Assembly (NCBI GenBank): GCA_001414345.1
Contig: LLCB01000235.1
Span: 30,314 to 94,313, forward strand
DNA: 64,000 bases
Direction: 5' to 3'
From: Hymenoscyphus infarciens
Taxonomy: Eukaryota > Ascomycota > Leotiomycetes > Helotiales > Helotiaceae
A program made the position numbers and the translations under genes. The notes beneath the pieces were generated by a model. It saw only the letters and a program-made list of their open reading frames with translations, did no database searches and was not told where the DNA came from. The stretch's first letter is position 1. Each line of letters starts with the position of its first letter. Shown here in pieces: positions 62,030 through 64,000 of the stretch.

Positions 62030-62290
62030 GCTAAAGAGAGTAATTAAGATAAATTTAATATATATTTTAATAACGAAGATAGAAGTAATTAAGTAACGAA
62101 TATAGTACTAGATTATCTATATAATAGTAACTTCTTAGATAAGGAATTAGAGAAGTTAGATAATAATAATTTAATAGGATTAAATAAGGATTTAAAAGAG
62201 TATATAACTAATAAGTATATCTTACTAGTTAAAGATAATTTAGAAGAAGATTTAGAGATAGATATTAGTAAATAAATTTATATTTAATTA
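62030..62290 (+). pseudogene. Acidic coding-like remnant
   Basis: About 80 codons rich in Asp, Glu, Asn and Leu end at a TAA near 62275. RIP stops are few. It may be the acidic tail of the upstream relic in a shifted frame. No family is recognised. Confidence 0.25.
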
Positions 62291-62299
62291 ATCTATTCT

Positions 62300-64000
62300 A
62301 AAAGCTATTAATTTATTCTTAGGATTAGGCCTCTTTCTTCGTAGAGCTCTCTTACTAATAAATAGTATTAAACGTCGTCGTTATAGTAAAGAGCTTTAAC
62401 GATTCTAATCCTAGATTATCTATTAAAAGATAGTCTTTTAAGTCTATTTAAAGAGTAAGATTCTAAATCCTTAATCTCTTCTCTCTCTATTAGTAATCGC
62501 GTACTTAATATATATCTCTAGCTATAATAGTATCTTTAGAATTATAGTATTATAATCTACTAACTAACTATAAACTTTATAGTAGTCTATAATCGTAATT
62601 ACCTACTAGTTAGAGTAAATAAAACGTTAATAGAGAGTAATATAATAAAGAAAGTATATATTACTATTTATAAAAGGTATAGAGAGTTAGCTAGTAACGT
62701 TACGTTTACTATTTATAATTAATAAGTAAATAGATATACTAAACTAGGAATAAACCTATAGTAAATATAGGCTAAGCTCTAAGCCTAAAATTTATATATT
62801 TCAAGTATAAAAAAAGGCTTAATATAACTCTAGAAAGGAATAGACATGTTTATCGACTTTTAATTAAATTTAAAAGTAATTTATATAAGGTTATAGATAT
62901 AGTTATAAGTATATAATTCTCTAAGTACCTAGAGAGAGATTTTAGTAGAGTAAACCTACTAACTATAACCGTTAGTACTAAGCCTAATTCGTAAATTACT
63001 TACTACTACTAATAAAAGTTAATAATCTTAGACTCTTAAATCTTTAAAAAATTATAATATTATAAGTTCTACGTCTACTAAGTTCTAGTTAGCTTTATAG
63101 ATATAAATAATACTATTCTATATCTAAATTAAAAGTAAAAGAGTTAATTCAGAATATTATATTTTTAGGCTATTTTAAGTATATAGATTACTAACTTTTA
63201 TTAGTAGTAGTAAATAATTTATAAATTAGACTTAGTATTAATCGCTTATCTTTAGAACCTCCTTAGTCTCTAAAAGAGGTTTCTACGCTAGCTTCTAAGT
63301 AGTTACTTAGAGTAGAATATTCTTTAATCTAGTCTTACTTATACCTACTCCTATAAATACTTATAGAATAGTAAACAAAGTCTTAGCCTTTATAAGAGAT
63401 AATATACTATATAACTAGTAATTATTTAATATATACTAGAATAGTATATTAAGGCCTTATAAATAGTACTAAAAGTAAGAAACGAGGTATAGAAGGTTAT
63501 ATAGTTTAAGTAAGATAGTTCTTTAATTTTCCTACTTTTATTCTATTACTTTTACTTATACTTTTAGAAGTTCTATATCTACTACTCTATAATACTAAAA
63601 ATATACTAGAATATCTTAATATTAGTCTTCTAAATACCTAGAAGTCTAGGCTTCTTATTCTAAGAGTTTAAAGCTTAAAGTATATTCTTATTACTTCTTA
63701 GTAAACCTAGTAAGTACTCTAGAAAATCACATATCTACGCTTCCTTAGAGGCTACTCTCTAATAATAAGATTAAGAACTGTTTATAAAAAGTAAAGAACT
63801 ACTTTATAAAAGCTATAGTATAAAGCTCTAATAGCTAGGAGAAGAAATAATAGTTGATTATAGAGTCTAGAAAGAAGTAAGAGGCTATTATAGAACGTTC
63901 TACTATTAACTACTCTACTCTTATTATTAAGTAAAAGGAGGATAAATTAGCTATAGTTAGAAAGTAAGCTATCTAGAAGGAAAAGACTAGAGCTAGATAA
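62300..64000 (+). pseudogene. RIPed coding-like sequence, Ser/Thr/Gln-rich, unknown
   Basis: The plus strand reads for long runs with mainly RIP-type stops. One block near 62620-62870 looks globular (an RYREL-like helix, then a block with a QLQKGID-type segment). The later part (63200-64000) is rich in Ser, Thr and Gln and ends in Lys/Glu/Arg-rich helices at the window edge. No domain was identified; it continues past base 64000. Confidence 0.3.

Overview
This 64 kb window reads as an AT-rich, gene-poor block of a filamentous ascomycete (Pezizomycotina) genome that has been heavily mutated by repeat-induced point mutation (RIP). CpA and TpG dinucleotides are almost absent (the first 300 bases hold no CpA and two TpG), TpA is in great excess, and CpG is still present. 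This pattern fits RIP rather than loss of methylated CpG. Old coding regions can still be read, but Gln and Trp codons have become stops, Cys and His have become Tyr, and catalytic Asp has become Asn. Species cannot be assigned; genomes with AT isochores in Dothideomycetes or Sordariomycetes are natural candidates.

The window is mainly a nested pile of retrotransposon relics. Three copies of one Ty1/copia family (5761-11784 +, 14293-20498 -, 43821-50035 +) each have two LTRs and perfect 5-bp target-site duplications (TSDs: TAGCG, GTAAT, TATAA). A second copia family lies at about 22050-27650 (+). A Ty3/gypsy chromovirus with a C-terminal chromodomain lies at 32326-38128 (+, TSD ATTTA). A second gypsy family is present as a 3' fragment (948-2514 +), a copy truncated in its RT (29595-39838 -, carrying a solo LTR and the chromovirus) and a copy lacking its 3' end (39846-51478 -, carrying the third copia). 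Its LTRs also bound a 2.2 kb apparently non-autonomous element (57991-60145, TSD CTATA) and other partial copies (left edge; 56713 onward). A Tad-like LINE relic occupies about 51480-56712 (+). Several further stretches read as RIP-damaged coding sequence of unknown origin: 27990-28990 (-), 60480-61880 (+, possibly with a Clr5-like helix-turn-helix) and 62300-64000 (+).

The one clear exception is an island of about 1.1 kb at 13010-14120, where CpA and TpG occur normally. It holds the only long intact reading frame, a 140-codon gene at 13400-13822 with CCAAT and TATA elements upstream. It resembles the isolated genes found in AT isochores of plant-pathogenic fungi, but the product shows no obvious signal peptide and I do not recognise it.

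The elements do not form pathways together. Their nesting gives a relative insertion order: the second gypsy family came before the chromovirus, the solo LTR and the third copia.
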